64,000 nucleotides of DNA from Oryzobacter faecalis (GCF_046764005.1 NZ_JBKOFW010000001.1:620001-684000); one strand, 5' to 3'; positions 1 through 9,107 are shown, counted from the stretch's first letter. Program-made: numbers and translations. Notes: generated from the sequence alone by a model not told the origin.

Positions 1-28
1 GCGCCCGCGCGGGTGCCGTGGGGCCGCG

Positions 29-1561
29 TCAGCCGGCCGAGCCCTCGACGAGGGTGAGGAGGGTGCCGACGCCGAAGCCGGTGCCGCCCTTGGGGGTCGC
101 GCCCTTCGGGCCCTTCTCGTTGAACGCGGGTCCGGCGATGTCGATGTGGGCCCACGGGATGCCCTCGCCGACGAACTCCTGGAGGAAGAGGCCGGCGGTG
201 AGCATGCCGCCGTCGCGGTCGCCCTTGTGGGCGATGTCGGCGGTGGGGGTCTCGAGCTTCTTGCGCAGCTCGACGGGCAGCGGCATCGGCCACGCGCCCT
301 CACCGGCCGACCCGGCGGCGTCGACGACGCGGGAGCGGAAGGTGTCGTCGTTGCCCATGACGCCGGCGATGTCGGTGCCGAGGGCGACCACCTGGGCGCC
401 GGTGAGGGTGGCGACGTCGACGATCCAGTCGGGGTGCTTCTCGCTCGCGAGGCAGAGGCCGTCGCCGAGGACCATGCGCCCCTCGGCGTCGGTGTCGAGG
501 ATCTCGACGCTCGTGCCGTCGCGCATGACGACGACGTCGCTCGGGCGCTGGGCCGTGCCGCTCGGCATGTTCTCGGCGAGGCAGAGGTAGCCGGTGACCG
601 CGACCGGGAGGTCGAGCTCGGCGGCGGCGAGCACCGCGGCGGCGACGGCGGCGGCGCCGGCCATGTCGCACTTCATCGTCACCATCCCGGTGGCCGGCTT
701 GATGTTGAGGCCGCCGGAGTCGAAGGTGATGCCCTTGCCGACGAGGGCGACCGAGGCCTTCGGCGCGCTCGGTGCCCACGACATCGTGACGATCCGCGGC
801 GGGTTGGCCGAGCCCTGGCCGACTCCGGTGATGCCACCGAAGCCGCCCTTGACGAGCGCCTTCTCGTCGAGGACGGACACCGAGATCTTCGCGGTCGAGG
901 CCGAGGCGCGCTTCTTCACCGCGTCGGCGAACGAGGCGGGGAACAGGTAGTTCGGGGGGGTGTTGACGAGGTCGCGGGCCCAGTCGCGCGCTGCCCCGAG
1001 GACGGCGGCGCGCGCCACGGCGTCCTTGGCCGCCTTCCCCTGGCCCGCACCCGACACCACGGTGATCCGCGGCCCGGCGGAGGCCGCCCGGGCGGCGCCC
1101 TTCGTGGCGCCGGTGCGGCGCGCCGGGAGCGGGCCGGACCGGTCGTACGTGTAGCAGCCGGCGAACGCCCCGTCGGCGACGGCGGACAGGCTCTCGACAT
1201 CGGGCGTCGGGAGGGCGAGGGCGACCGACTTCTTGCCGCGCACCGTGCGCAGGGCGGCACCGGCGGCCCCGCGCAGCACCTCGTGCGGGTACGCCGTGCG
1301 CCGCGTCGTCCCCTCCCCGAGCCCGGTGAGGACGACCGAGGTCGCCTTGACCCCGGGCACGGCGACGACGCGGACCACCTCGTCCGGCCTCCCGGTCGCC
1401 TCGACGTCGGCGAGGACCGCCTGGAGGTGGACGACGGCCTTGCGGGGGAGGCCGTGGCCCGTCGCGAGGTCGGGGCCGTCGGGGGTGCTCACCGAGCCGA
1501 CGACGAGGGTGTCGGCGGGCAGCTCGGCGGGCGTGCGGGTCGTCACGGAGAGGGTGGTCAT
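29..1561 (-). CDS. pepA: Leucyl aminopeptidase (M17 family)
   Basis: Cytosolic dinuclear-metal exopeptidase that removes N-terminal residues from peptides during protein turnover. The 510-residue length is normal for M17. The C-terminal catalytic half is plain: KGITFDSGGLNIKP and MKCDMAGAAAV (about residues 273-300) carry the metal-binding Lys/Asp residues, and DTDAEGRMVL (about 352-361) is the family signature with Asp and Glu ligands and the catalytic Arg. The N-terminal third is the variable macro-like domain. ATG at 1561 is supported by a TAGGGT -10 box (minus strand, 1573-1568) six bases upstream, implying a leaderless mRNA. It is divergent from gcvT. I see nothing missing. Confidence 0.96.
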   Translation of the reverse strand: MTTLSVTTRTPAELPADTLVVGSVSTPDGPDLATGHGLPRKAVVHLQAVLADVEATGRPDEVVRVVAVPGVKATSVVLTGLGEGTTRRTAYPHEVLRGAAGAALRTVRGKKSVALALPTPDVESLSAVADGAFAGCYTYDRSGPLPARRTGATKGAARAASAGPRITVVSGAGQGKAAKDAVARAAVLGAARDWARDLVNTPPNYLFPASFADAVKKRASASTAKISVSVLDEKALVKGGFGGITGVGQGSANPPRIVTMSWAPSAPKASVALVGKGITFDSGGLNIKPATGMVTMKCDMAGAAAVAAAVLAAAELDLPVAVTGYLCLAENMPSGTAQRPSDVVVMRDGTSVEILDTDAEGRMVLGDGLCLASEKHPDWIVDVATLTGAQVVALGTDIAGVMGNDDTFRSRVVDAAGSAGEGAWPMPLPVELRKKLETPTADIAHKGDRDGGMLTAGLFLQEFVGEGIPWAHIDIAGPAFNEKGPKGATPKGGTGFGVGTLLTLVEGSAG

Positions 1562-1616
1562 GCGCGCACCCTACCGAGCAGCCGCGGGCCCCACGGCAGG
1601 CGGTAACGTGCCCGGC
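1562..1616. promoter_or_regulatory. Divergent leaderless promoters of pepA and gcvT
   Basis: The 55-bp gap holds two outward-facing -10 boxes: TAGGGT on the minus strand (1573-1568) for pepA and TAACGT on the plus strand (1604-1609) for gcvT. Each lies 6-7 nt from its ATG, so transcription should begin at or next to the start codon. No clear -35 TTGAC-like element is visible for either. Confidence 0.6.
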
Positions 1617-2720
1617 ATGACCGACCTCCTGCGCTCCCCGCTCCACGACCGGCACGTCGCGCTCGGCGCCAAGATGGCCGACTTCGGGGGCTGGTCGATG
1701 CCCATCGAGTACCCCGGTGGCGGGGTCGTCGCCGAGCACACGGCGGTGCGCGAGCGGGTCGGAATCTTCGACGTGTCGCACCTGGGCAAGGCCCGCGTCT
1801 CGGGCACCGGCGCGGCCGACTTCGTCAACAGCTGCCTCACCAACGACCTGCTCCGGATCGGTCCGGGACAGGCGCAGTACACGATGTGCTGCACCGAGAA
1901 CGGTGGGGTCGTCGACGACCTCATCCAGTACCTGCGCAGTGACGACGACGTCTTCCTCATCCCCAACGCCGCGAACACCGCCCGGGTCGTCGAGCTCCTT
2001 GCGACCGCCGCGCCCGAGGGCGTCACCGTCGAGAACCTCCACGACGCGTACGGCGTCGTCGCGGTGCAGGGCCCGCGCTCCGACGAGGTGCTCCGCGCCC
2101 TCGGCCTGCCCGTCGACCACGACTACATGAGCTTCGTCGAGGTCGAGTGGGAGGGGCTGCCCGTCATCGTCTGCCGCACGGGGTACACCGGCGAGCGCGG
2201 CTACGAGATCGTCCCCGCGTGGGACGTCACCGCCTCGGTGTGGGACGCCCTCGTCGAGGCCGTGCGCGCCGAGGGCGGTCTGCCCGCCGGGCTCGGTGCC
2301 CGCGACACGCTGCGCACCGAGATGGGGTACCCGCTCCACGGCAACGACCTGTCCGCCGACATCACGCCCGTCATGGCCGGCGCCGCCTGGGCGGTCGGCT
2401 GGGACAAGCCGCGGTTCTGGGGCAAGGAGGCGCTCACCGCCGAGCGTGCGGCGAAGCAGACCCGCCTCATGCGCGGCCTCGTCGTCACCGGGCGGGGCAT
2501 CCCGCGCCCGCACTGCGACGTCAAGGACGAGTCGGGTGCCGTGGTCGGCGAGGTGACGTCGGGGACGTTCTCGCCCACGCGCAAGCAGGGCATCGCCCTC
2601 GCGCTGCTCGACCGGTCGGTGACCCTCGGCGACGAGGTCGTCGTCGACGTGCGCGGGCGCGACGTCCCCGCCACGGTCTCCAAGCCGCCGTTCGTCGAGG
2701 TGGGGGTGCGGGAAGCATGA
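1617..2720 (+). CDS. gcvT: Glycine cleavage system T protein (aminomethyltransferase)
   Basis: Transfers the aminomethyl carbon from lipoylated H protein to tetrahydrofolate, giving 5,10-methylene-THF and ammonia. The 367-residue product begins MTDLLRSPLHDRHVALGAKM followed by DFGGWSMPIEY, the standard GcvT N-terminus. RTGYTGERGYEI and LGARDTLRTEMGYPLHGND are the conserved folate-domain motifs, and the C-terminal GEVTSGTFSPT block is intact. An open frame continues upstream to 1233, but this ATG matches family N-termini and has a -10 box seven bases before it. gcvP and gcvH are not in the window, so the complex is encoded at several loci. It overlaps the next gene by four bases. Confidence 0.95.
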   Translation: MTDLLRSPLHDRHVALGAKMADFGGWSMPIEYPGGGVVAEHTAVRERVGIFDVSHLGKARVSGTGAADFVNSCLTNDLLRIGPGQAQYTMCCTENGGVVDDLIQYLRSDDDVFLIPNAANTARVVELLATAAPEGVTVENLHDAYGVVAVQGPRSDEVLRALGLPVDHDYMSFVEVEWEGLPVIVCRTGYTGERGYEIVPAWDVTASVWDALVEAVRAEGGLPAGLGARDTLRTEMGYPLHGNDLSADITPVMAGAAWAVGWDKPRFWGKEALTAERAAKQTRLMRGLVVTGRGIPRPHCDVKDESGAVVGEVTSGTFSPTRKQGIALALLDRSVTLGDEVVVDVRGRDVPATVSKPPFVEVGVREA

Positions 2721-2932
2721 GCGAGCAGTGGACCTGGGGCTACGAGGACGCCTCGGGCGCCGCGCTGACCGGGGAGGCCCTCACCGAGACCGCCTTCCCG
2801 ACCCAGTCCGACGCCGAGAGCTGGTTCGGCGAGGTGTGGCACGACCTGTCGGACGCCGGCGTCGCCGCCGTGACCCTGTACCGCGACGGTGAGAAGGTCT
2901 ACGGCCCGATGAGCCTGGACGCCGCTCCCTGA
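2717..2932 (+). CDS. Small acidic hypothetical protein downstream of gcvT
   Basis: A 71-residue acidic protein whose ATG overlaps the gcvT stop (ATGA), so the two are translationally coupled. It has several Trp/Tyr residues (EQWTWGYEDASG, SWFGEVWHDL), no signal peptide and no membrane segment. A comparable ~70-residue protein with this Trp-rich start occurs in many actinobacteria as an uncharacterised family. Function is unknown. Co-expression with gcvT suggests a role near one-carbon metabolism, which is only inference. It is too short to be judged from composition alone, but the coupling and the aligned ending make it convincing. Confidence 0.75.
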   Translation: MSEQWTWGYEDASGAALTGEALTETAFPTQSDAESWFGEVWHDLSDAGVAAVTLYRDGEKVYGPMSLDAAP

Positions 2933-2945
2933 GGGAGGACGCGGG

Positions 2946-3527
2946 TCAGGCGGGGAACTGCCCGCGGTCCACCTGGGGACGCGGCATCCGCGACCGGCGC
3001 AGCTGGAAGGCGCGCATCGCCGCGTACATCCCGTTGCCGCGGGTCCTCGCGGCCTCCTCGCCGAACTTCTCGACGAGGCGCGCCCGCAGCCTGCGCCACA
3101 TGAGGAAGGTGTCGGCGATCGCGGTGAGGAGGATGCCGTAGGTCAGCACCGTGACCATGAGGAGGATCTCGCTGGTGCGCACGAAGCTGAGCGCGAGGAC
3201 GATGAGCATGAACGGCAGCATGAACTCGGCGAGGTTGCGCCGGGCGTCGACGTGGTCGCGGATGTAGCGGCGCACCGGACCCTTGTCGCGCGGGGGGAGG
3301 TGTGACTCGTCGCCGGTGATCATGGCCTGGCGCGCCTTCGACATCGCCTCACGGCGCTTCTCGCGGTCCTGCGCCCGCGCCTGCTTGCGGTCGGTGACGA
3401 CGAGGGGGCGCTTGCGGGCGGCCTCCTGGTCGCGGCGCCGGGGGGTCGGCCGGTTCTTGGCGCCCTCGCGGTGGGCGAGGGCGTCCTCGGCGAGCTGGTC
3501 GTTGGTGGTCTTGCTGCGTCCGAACAC
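2946..3527 (-). CDS. DUF3043 membrane protein
   Basis: A 193-residue inner-membrane protein. The first ~95 residues are highly charged and basic (Arg/Lys-rich, DKGPVRRYIRDHVDARRNLAEF). Two adjacent transmembrane segments follow (LPFMLIVLALSFV and LLMVTVLTYGILLTAIADTF), then a basic cytoplasmic tail. This matches the actinobacterial DUF3043 family (Rv2206-like), whose function is unknown. GTG at 3527 is chosen because a TAGAGT -10 box (3539-3534, minus strand) sits six bases before it, indicating leaderless transcription. It is divergent from the M20 peptidase. Confidence 0.88.
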   Translation of the reverse strand: MFGRSKTTNDQLAEDALAHREGAKNRPTPRRRDQEAARKRPLVVTDRKQARAQDREKRREAMSKARQAMITGDESHLPPRDKGPVRRYIRDHVDARRNLAEFMLPFMLIVLALSFVRTSEILLMVTVLTYGILLTAIADTFLMWRRLRARLVEKFGEEAARTRGNGMYAAMRAFQLRRSRMPRPQVDRGQFPA

Positions 3528-3613
3528 CCCCCAACTCTAGGCGCTCCGCGGGACTGCTCGGACGCCTGCTCCCCGGCCCGGCCGCGTCCCCGGCCGCAGG
3601 TAGGGTCGGGCGG

Positions 3614-4975
3614 GTGACCGACGTCCTCCCCACCGACCAGCTCTCCGCCCTCCGCGACCGCGTGTCCGACCTGATGCCGGGCGTGCGCGCCGACCTCGAG
3701 GCCCTCACCCGCATCCCGAGCGTCAGCCTCGACGCGTTCGACCAGGCCCACGTCGAGGCGAGCGCCGAGGCGACGGCCGCGCTGCTGCGCGCCGAGGGCC
3801 TCGAGGTCGAGATCGTCCGCGAGGGCGGGCGGCCGGCCGTCATCGGGCACGTCGACGGCCCGCCCGGGTCGCCCACGGTGATGCTCTACGCGCACCACGA
3901 CGTCCAGCCCCCCGGCGACGAGGCGCTCTGGGACAGCCGGCCGTTCGAGCCCACCGAGCGCGACGGGCGGCTCTACGGGCGCGGCGCGGCCGACGACAAG
4001 GCCGGGATCTTGGCGCACGTCGCCGCCCTGCGCGCGCACGCCGGGGCGCTGCCGGTCGGCGTCACCGTCTTCGTCGAGGGCGAGGAGGAGATCGGCTCCG
4101 ACTCGCTGCCGACGATCCTCGAGCGGCACGGCGAGAAGCTGCGCGCCGACGCCATCGTCCTCGCCGACTCCACGAACTGGGCGATCGGCGAGCCGGCCCT
4201 CACAACGACGCTGCGCGGGATGATCCGCGTCGTCGTCACCGTGTCGACCCTCGACCACGGCGTGCACTCGGGGATGTTCGGCGGCGCGGTCCCCGACGCC
4301 CTCACCACGCTCGTGCGCGTCCTCGCCTCGCTCCACGACGACGCCGGCAACGTCGCCGTCGCCGGCCTGAAGGAGGGCGTCGCGGCCGACCTCGAGTTCT
4401 CCGAGGAGCGGCTGCGCGAGGAGTCGGGCCTGCTCGACGGCGTCTCGACGATCGGGTCCGGGTCGCTCCTCAGCCGGATCTGGACCAAGCCGTCCGCCAC
4501 GACGATCGGCATCGACGCCCCCTCGGTCGCGACGTCGTCGAACACGCTCGTGCCGAGCGCCTCGGCGAAGGTCTCCATCCGCCTGGCTCCTGACGAGGAC
4601 GACCTGGAGGCGTTCGAGCTCGTCAAGGGGCACCTGCTCGCGAACACCCCGTGGGGCGCGAAGGTCGAGGTCCACCTCGACGACCGTGGTCTGGGGTTCG
4701 CGGCGGACGCGCACGGACCGGTCTACGACGAGGCCCGGGCGGCCTTCCGCGACGCGTGGGGGGTCGAGCCCGTCGACATCGGGGTCGGCGGGTCCATCCC
4801 GTTCGTCGCGGCGTTCGCCGAGAGGTTCCCCGAGGCCGCCATCCTCGTCACGGGTGTCGAGGACCCCGACGCCCGCGCCCACGGCGCCAACGAGTCGCTG
4901 CACCTCGGCGAGTTCGAGAAGGTCTGCGTCGCCGAGGCCGTCCTGCTCGCCCGTCTCGGCGCGCTGCCGCGCTGA
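3614..4975 (+). CDS. M20 family dipeptidase/metallopeptidase
   Basis: Zinc-dependent cytosolic peptidase of the M20 (ArgE/DapE/CNDP) family, 453 residues. Visible metal-site motifs are YAHHDVQP (His and Asp), YGRGAADDKAG (bridging Asp), and EGEEEIGSDSLP (catalytic Glu followed by a Glu ligand). LADSTNW supplies a further Asp, and GANESL near the C-terminus is the last active-site loop. The central part is the dimerisation lid. GTG at 3614 lies seven bases after a TAGGGT box at 3601-3606. The substrate is not evident: dipeptides are most likely, and acyl-amino acids cannot be excluded. The next gene starts 11 bases after the stop, so they are probably co-transcribed. Confidence 0.92.
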   Translation: MTDVLPTDQLSALRDRVSDLMPGVRADLEALTRIPSVSLDAFDQAHVEASAEATAALLRAEGLEVEIVREGGRPAVIGHVDGPPGSPTVMLYAHHDVQPPGDEALWDSRPFEPTERDGRLYGRGAADDKAGILAHVAALRAHAGALPVGVTVFVEGEEEIGSDSLPTILERHGEKLRADAIVLADSTNWAIGEPALTTTLRGMIRVVVTVSTLDHGVHSGMFGGAVPDALTTLVRVLASLHDDAGNVAVAGLKEGVAADLEFSEERLREESGLLDGVSTIGSGSLLSRIWTKPSATTIGIDAPSVATSSNTLVPSASAKVSIRLAPDEDDLEAFELVKGHLLANTPWGAKVEVHLDDRGLGFAADAHGPVYDEARAAFRDAWGVEPVDIGVGGSIPFVAAFAERFPEAAILVTGVEDPDARAHGANESLHLGEFEKVCVAEAVLLARLGALPR

Positions 4976-4986
4976 GGGAGGTTCCG

Positions 4987-6027
4987 ATGGCCCAGGGCAG
5001 CTACGTCGAGGACGAGTTCCGCCGCGACACGTCGTACATCGAGGACCGCATCGCCCGTGACGGCACCGGGGAGCACGAGTGGCCCGTCGAGGCCGGCCGG
5101 TACCGCCTCGTCGTCGCGCGCGCCTGCCCGTGGGCCAACCGGGCGATCATCGTCCGCCGTCTCCTCGGCCTCGAGCCGGTGCTCTCGATGGGGGTGTGCG
5201 GACCGACCCACGACGCCGACAGCTGGACCTTCGACCTCGACCCCGGTGGCGTCGACCCGGTGCTCGGCATCCCGCGCCTGAAGGACGCCTACGAGAAGCG
5301 CTTCCCGGGCTACCCGCGGGGCATCACGGTTCCGGCGGTCGTCGACGTCCCGAGCGGCGCGGTCGTGACGAACGCCTTCGCCCAGCTGACCCTCGACCTG
5401 TCGACGCAGTGGTCCGCCTTCCATCGCGAGGGTGCACCCGACCTCTACCCCGAGGCGCTGCGCCCCGAGATGGACGCGGTGATGGAGGAGGTCTACACCG
5501 AGGTCAACAACGGCGTGTACCGCTGCGGCTTCGCCGGCACCCAGGCGGCGTACGAGAAGGCATACGCCCGCCTGTTCGCCGCCCTCGACCGGCTCACCGA
5601 GCGGCTGTCGACCCGGCGCTTCCTCATGGGCGAGACGATCACCGAGGCCGACGTGCGGTTGTTCACGACCCTCGCGCGCTTCGACGCCGTCTACCACGGT
5701 CACTTCAAGTGCAACCGGCACAAGCTGTCCGAGCTGCCGGTCCTCTGGGCCTACGCGCGCGACCTGTTCCAGACGCCCGGGTTCGGCGACACGACGGACT
5801 TCGTGCACGTCAAGAGCCACTACTACGAGGTCCACCGCGACATCAACCCGACCGGCGTGGTCCCCGCCGGTCCCGACCTCTCCGGCTGGGCCGAGCCGCA
5901 CGGCCGGGAGTCCTTGGGCGACAACCCCTTCGGTGACGGCACGCCGCCCGGACCGCCCCCGGAGGGCGAGCGCGTGCCGACCGCCCACAACCCCCACGTC
6001 GGCCCCGACGGCCTCGTGCACGTCTGA
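4987..6027 (+). CDS. Glutathionyl-hydroquinone reductase-like protein (ECM4/YqjG family)
   Basis: A 346-residue Xi-class GST-like oxidoreductase. The thioredoxin-fold domain carries the diagnostic ARACPWANRA motif (about residues 43-52), whose Cys reduces glutathionyl-hydroquinones in characterised members. The all-helical C-terminal domain includes RRFLMGETITEADVRLFTTLARFDAVY and a Tyr-rich end. Length and both domains are normal. Actinobacteria generally use mycothiol rather than glutathione, so the physiological thiol is probably mycothiol or unknown (inference). It sits 11 bases after the M20 peptidase stop. ATG 4987 follows GAGGGAGG, a good ribosome-binding site, which excludes the longer upstream frame. 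Confidence 0.9.
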   Translation: MAQGSYVEDEFRRDTSYIEDRIARDGTGEHEWPVEAGRYRLVVARACPWANRAIIVRRLLGLEPVLSMGVCGPTHDADSWTFDLDPGGVDPVLGIPRLKDAYEKRFPGYPRGITVPAVVDVPSGAVVTNAFAQLTLDLSTQWSAFHREGAPDLYPEALRPEMDAVMEEVYTEVNNGVYRCGFAGTQAAYEKAYARLFAALDRLTERLSTRRFLMGETITEADVRLFTTLARFDAVYHGHFKCNRHKLSELPVLWAYARDLFQTPGFGDTTDFVHVKSHYYEVHRDINPTGVVPAGPDLSGWAEPHGRESLGDNPFGDGTPPGPPPEGERVPTAHNPHVGPDGLVHV

Positions 6028-6037
6028 GCGCGCGGGG

Positions 6038-7234
6038 TCAGTCCTTGGCGGTCTCGCCGGGGAGGGCGAGCATCCGGTCGAGGGCGACGCGCGCGTGGTG
6101 GGCGACGTCGGGGTCGACCCGGATCGGGTTGACGACCCGCCCCTCGGCGAGCGACTCCAGCGCCCACACGAGGTGCGGGAGGTCGATCCGGTTCATCGTC
6201 GAGCAGTAGCAGACGTTCTTCTCGAGGAAGACGATCCGCTGCTCGGGGAACTCGGCGGCCAGGCGGCGCACGAGGTTGAGCTCGGTTCCCACCGCCCACG
6301 CGGTCCCCGGCGGGGCGGCCGCGATCGTCCTGATGATCTTCTCGGTGGAGCCGACCTCGTCGGCGAGCTCGACGACCTCGTGGCGGCACTCGGGGTGGAC
6401 GATGACCTTGACGTCGGGGATCTCGCGGCGGGCCGCCTCGACGGCCTCGACCGAGAAGCGGCCGTGGACCGAGCAGTGCCCGCGCCACAGGATCATCGTC
6501 GCGTCGCGCAGCTGCTCGGGGGTGAGGCCGCCCATCGCCCGGTGCGGGTCCCAGACCACGCAGTCCTCGAGCGGGCGGCCGAGGTCGCGGGCGTAGGTGT
6601 TGCGACCGAGGTGCTGGTCGGGGAGGAAGAGGACCTTGCCGCCGGACCCTGCCTGCTCGAGGGCCCACGTCAGCGCGGTCCTGGCGTTGGAGGACGTGCA
6701 GATGGTCCCGCCGTGGCGCCCGGTGAACGCCTTGATGGCGGCCGAGGAGTTCATGTACGTCACGGGCACCGTGACGTCGGCGACCCCGGCCTCGACGAGC
6801 TCGTCCCAGCACTCCTCCACCTGGTCGATGGCGGCCATGTCGGCCATCGAGCAGCCGGCCGCGAGGTCGGGCAGGACGACGGTCTGGCTGTCGGCGGTGA
6901 GGATGTCGGCCGACTCGGCCATGAAGTGCACCCCGCAGAAGACGACGTACTCGGCGTCCGGGCGCGCGGCGGCCTCCTTCGCGAGCTTGAACGAGTCGCC
7001 CGTGACGTCGGCGAACTGGATGACCTCGTCGCGCTGGTAGTGGTGCCCGAGGACGAAGACGCGGTCGCCGAGGGCCTCCTTGGCCGCGCGGGCGCGCTCG
7101 ACCAGCCCGGGGTCCGAGGGCGCCGGCAGGTCGCCGGGGCACTCGACGCCGCGCTCGCTCGCGAGGTCGCGACCGTGCCCGAGGACGAGCAGGGGCAGTG
7201 GCGCGTTGCGGGGTGTGTCGGTCGTCGTCGTCAC
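6038..7234 (-). CDS. nadA: Quinolinate synthase A
   Basis: [4Fe-4S] enzyme that condenses iminoaspartate with dihydroxyacetone phosphate to quinolinate in NAD synthesis. The 398-residue protein shows FVLGHHYQRDEVIQFADVTGDS (substrate site), VVFCGVHFMAESA (first cluster Cys), RGHCSVHGRF, HPECRHEVV and NVCYCSTMN (last cluster Cys). GTG 7234 is preferred to the much longer upstream frame because a TACGAT -10 box (7246-7241, minus strand) lies exactly six bases before it. nadB and nadC are not adjacent, unlike the nadABC operon of many relatives, so nadA appears as a single transcriptional unit here. Confidence 0.95.
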   Translation of the reverse strand: MTTTTDTPRNAPLPLLVLGHGRDLASERGVECPGDLPAPSDPGLVERARAAKEALGDRVFVLGHHYQRDEVIQFADVTGDSFKLAKEAAARPDAEYVVFCGVHFMAESADILTADSQTVVLPDLAAGCSMADMAAIDQVEECWDELVEAGVADVTVPVTYMNSSAAIKAFTGRHGGTICTSSNARTALTWALEQAGSGGKVLFLPDQHLGRNTYARDLGRPLEDCVVWDPHRAMGGLTPEQLRDATMILWRGHCSVHGRFSVEAVEAARREIPDVKVIVHPECRHEVVELADEVGSTEKIIRTIAAAPPGTAWAVGTELNLVRRLAAEFPEQRIVFLEKNVCYCSTMNRIDLPHLVWALESLAEGRVVNPIRVDPDVAHHARVALDRMLALPGETAKD

Positions 7235-7251
7235 CCCTCGATCGTAGGTGC

Positions 7252-7779
7252 TCAGCCCATGGACCTCTGACCGTCGATCGACTCGCGGATGATGTCGGCG
7301 TGCCCGGTGTGGTGGGCCAGCTCGGAGAGGATGTGCACGAAGACGCGCCGCGCGCTGCGCCGCTCGCCCGGGGTGAACCAGGGCGCCGGGGGCAGGGCGT
7401 GGTCGGCGCCGAGGTCGCAGGTGCGGACCAGCTCGTCGGTGTGGGCGGCGACCTCCCGGTAGAGCGCGACGACGCCCTCGAGCGTCTCGTCGGGGAGCAG
7501 CCGGAACTCGTTCGCCCGGGCCTCGAGGTCGGCGTCCTCGCCCCCGGCCATCGCCCCGCTCTCGACGAAGTCGGTCCACCCGCGCTCGGTGAGGGCGACG
7601 TGCTTGACGAGGCCGCCGAGGCACAGCTCGCTCGCCGTGGGCGTGAGCCGCGCCTGGTCGTCGGTGAGGCCCTCCACGGTGTGGAGGAAGAAGTACCTCT
7701 GCTGGGCGAGCGCCTCGAGGAGCGAGACCCGCTCGGGGTCGAGGGTGGTGTCGGTCGTGCCCTGCGGTGTCGCGGTCAT
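7252..7779 (-). CDS. DinB-like/DUF664 family protein
   Basis: A 175-residue four-helix-bundle protein. MTATPQGTTDTTLDPERVSLLEAL is followed by LVKHVALTERGW and, near the C-terminus, ILSELAHHTGHADIIRESIDG. The spaced His residues are the expected metal ligands of DinB/DUF664 proteins. Some family members are thiol-dependent S-transferases, including mycothiol-dependent ones, but the substrate is not predictable here. ATG 7779 has a GGGGAGGACC ribosome-binding site just upstream, unlike its leaderless neighbours, and is chosen over the longer frame to 7887. It lies 17 bp upstream of the nadA start on the same strand and may be co-transcribed with it. Confidence 0.85.
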   Translation of the reverse strand: MTATPQGTTDTTLDPERVSLLEALAQQRYFFLHTVEGLTDDQARLTPTASELCLGGLVKHVALTERGWTDFVESGAMAGGEDADLEARANEFRLLPDETLEGVVALYREVAAHTDELVRTCDLGADHALPPAPWFTPGERRSARRVFVHILSELAHHTGHADIIRESIDGQRSMG

Positions 7780-7902
7780 CGCTGGTCCTCCCCGGTCGGT
7801 GGCGGTGCTCGCGCACCCCGTCCGACCCGACGCTAGCGAGCGCCACCGACACCTGCGCCCCGGCGCCGTGCCCACCGCCCCGCCCACCGATACCCTCTCG
7901 CC

Positions 7903-9069
7903 GTGCGCGTCCTCATCGCCCCGGACTCCTTCGGGTCAACGCTCGGCCCGGTGCAGGCGGCGACGGCCATGGCGGAGGGCTGGAACCGCGGCGCCCCGCA
8001 CGACGAGGTCGACCTCCTCCCGCTCAGCGACGGAGGGCCGGGCTTCCTCGACGTCCTCGGCCGCGCCCTGGGCGGGACCACGGTGATGACGACCGTCAGC
8101 GACCCGCTGGGCCGTGAGGTCCCCGCCGCCGTCCTCCTCGTCGAGCGCGGCGGGCGCAGGACGGCGTACATCGAGGCCTCCCAGGCGACCGGCATCCACC
8201 TCCTCGGCGCGGACGAGCGAGACCCCGGCCTCACGAGCACCTGGGGTGTCGGGCGCCTCGTCGAGACCGCGCTCGCCGAGGGCGCCGCGACGGTCGTCCT
8301 CGGCGTGGGCGGCGGTGCCACGAACGACGCCGGCGCCGGCCTGCTCGCCGCGCTCGGGGCAGGGCCGGCCTCGGTGCTCGCGCGCGGCGGCCTCGCGCTC
8401 GCCGACGCCCCCGACGACGCCCTCGTCGGGCTGCCCGCCGTCCTGGACCGGCTGGCCGGCGTCGACCTCGTCCTCGCGACGGACGAGGACACCCCGCTCC
8501 TCGGCCTGCAGGGCACGAGCGCCGTCGAGGCGCCGCGCAAGGGGGCCTCCGCGACGCAGGCACAGGCCCTCGAGGGCGCGCTGGGGCACTTCACCGACGT
8601 CGTGCGCCGATCCGTCCCCGCCCCGCCCCTCGACCTGCTCTCCGGGATGCCGCGCCGCCTCGACCGCGAGCCCGGCGCGGGCGCGGCCGGCGGCCTCGGC
8701 TTCGCCCTGCTCGCCCTCGGCGCGCGCCGGGTGGGAGCCGTCGAGACGGTGCTGCGCGAGGTCGGGTTCGGCATCGCCGCCGCGCGGGCCGACCTCGTGG
8801 TCACCGGCGCCGGCCGGGTCGACTGGAGCACGATGCGCGGCTCGGTCGTGGCCGGGGTCGCCGCCGCCACCCTGGAGACGGCCCGGCCCACCGTCCTCGT
8901 CGCGGGGGAGTGCCTCGTCGGGCGGCGGGAGACGATGGCGCTCGGGCTCGCCGCGACCTACGCCGTGGCCGAGACCCCCCGGGAGGTCGAGGCGATGGTC
9001 GCGGACCCCGTCGAGACCCTCGCCGCCCGCACGGCCCGGGTCGCCCGCACCTGGTCACCCGCGCGCTGA
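7903..9069 (+). CDS. Glycerate kinase (GarK/GlxK type)
   Basis: A 388-residue type I glycerate kinase (Rv2205c-like) that phosphorylates D-glycerate, feeding glyoxylate/glycerate carbon to glycolysis. MRVLIAPDSFGSTLGPVQAA is the typical N-terminus. LPLSDGGPGFLDVL, VLGVGGGATNDAGAGLL and PGAGAAGGLGFALLALGA are the Gly-rich nucleotide/substrate loops, and VTGAGRVDWSTM is close to the usual TGEGRxDxQT block. GTG 7903 is preceded by TACCCT (7891-7896) at six bases, implying a leaderless start. The C-terminus is complete. The gene is followed by a long palindrome. Confidence 0.93.
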   Translation: MRVLIAPDSFGSTLGPVQAATAMAEGWNRGAPHDEVDLLPLSDGGPGFLDVLGRALGGTTVMTTVSDPLGREVPAAVLLVERGGRRTAYIEASQATGIHLLGADERDPGLTSTWGVGRLVETALAEGAATVVLGVGGGATNDAGAGLLAALGAGPASVLARGGLALADAPDDALVGLPAVLDRLAGVDLVLATDEDTPLLGLQGTSAVEAPRKGASATQAQALEGALGHFTDVVRRSVPAPPLDLLSGMPRRLDREPGAGAAGGLGFALLALGARRVGAVETVLREVGFGIAAARADLVVTGAGRVDWSTMRGSVVAGVAAATLETARPTVLVAGECLVGRRETMALGLAATYAVAETPREVEAMVADPVETLAARTARVARTWSPAR

Positions 9070-9107
9070 CGCCGACCACACGCCCTCCGACCCCCGCCAG
9101 GGCACGG

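Noticed and set aside
146..1606. 486-residue plus-strand frame opposite pepA
   Set aside because: Shadow frame. M17 motifs lie on the minus strand.
7235..7852. N-terminal extension of nadA
   Set aside because: The extension overlaps the DinB-like gene in another frame and is Arg/Pro-rich; the -10 box and the family N-terminus place the start at 7234.
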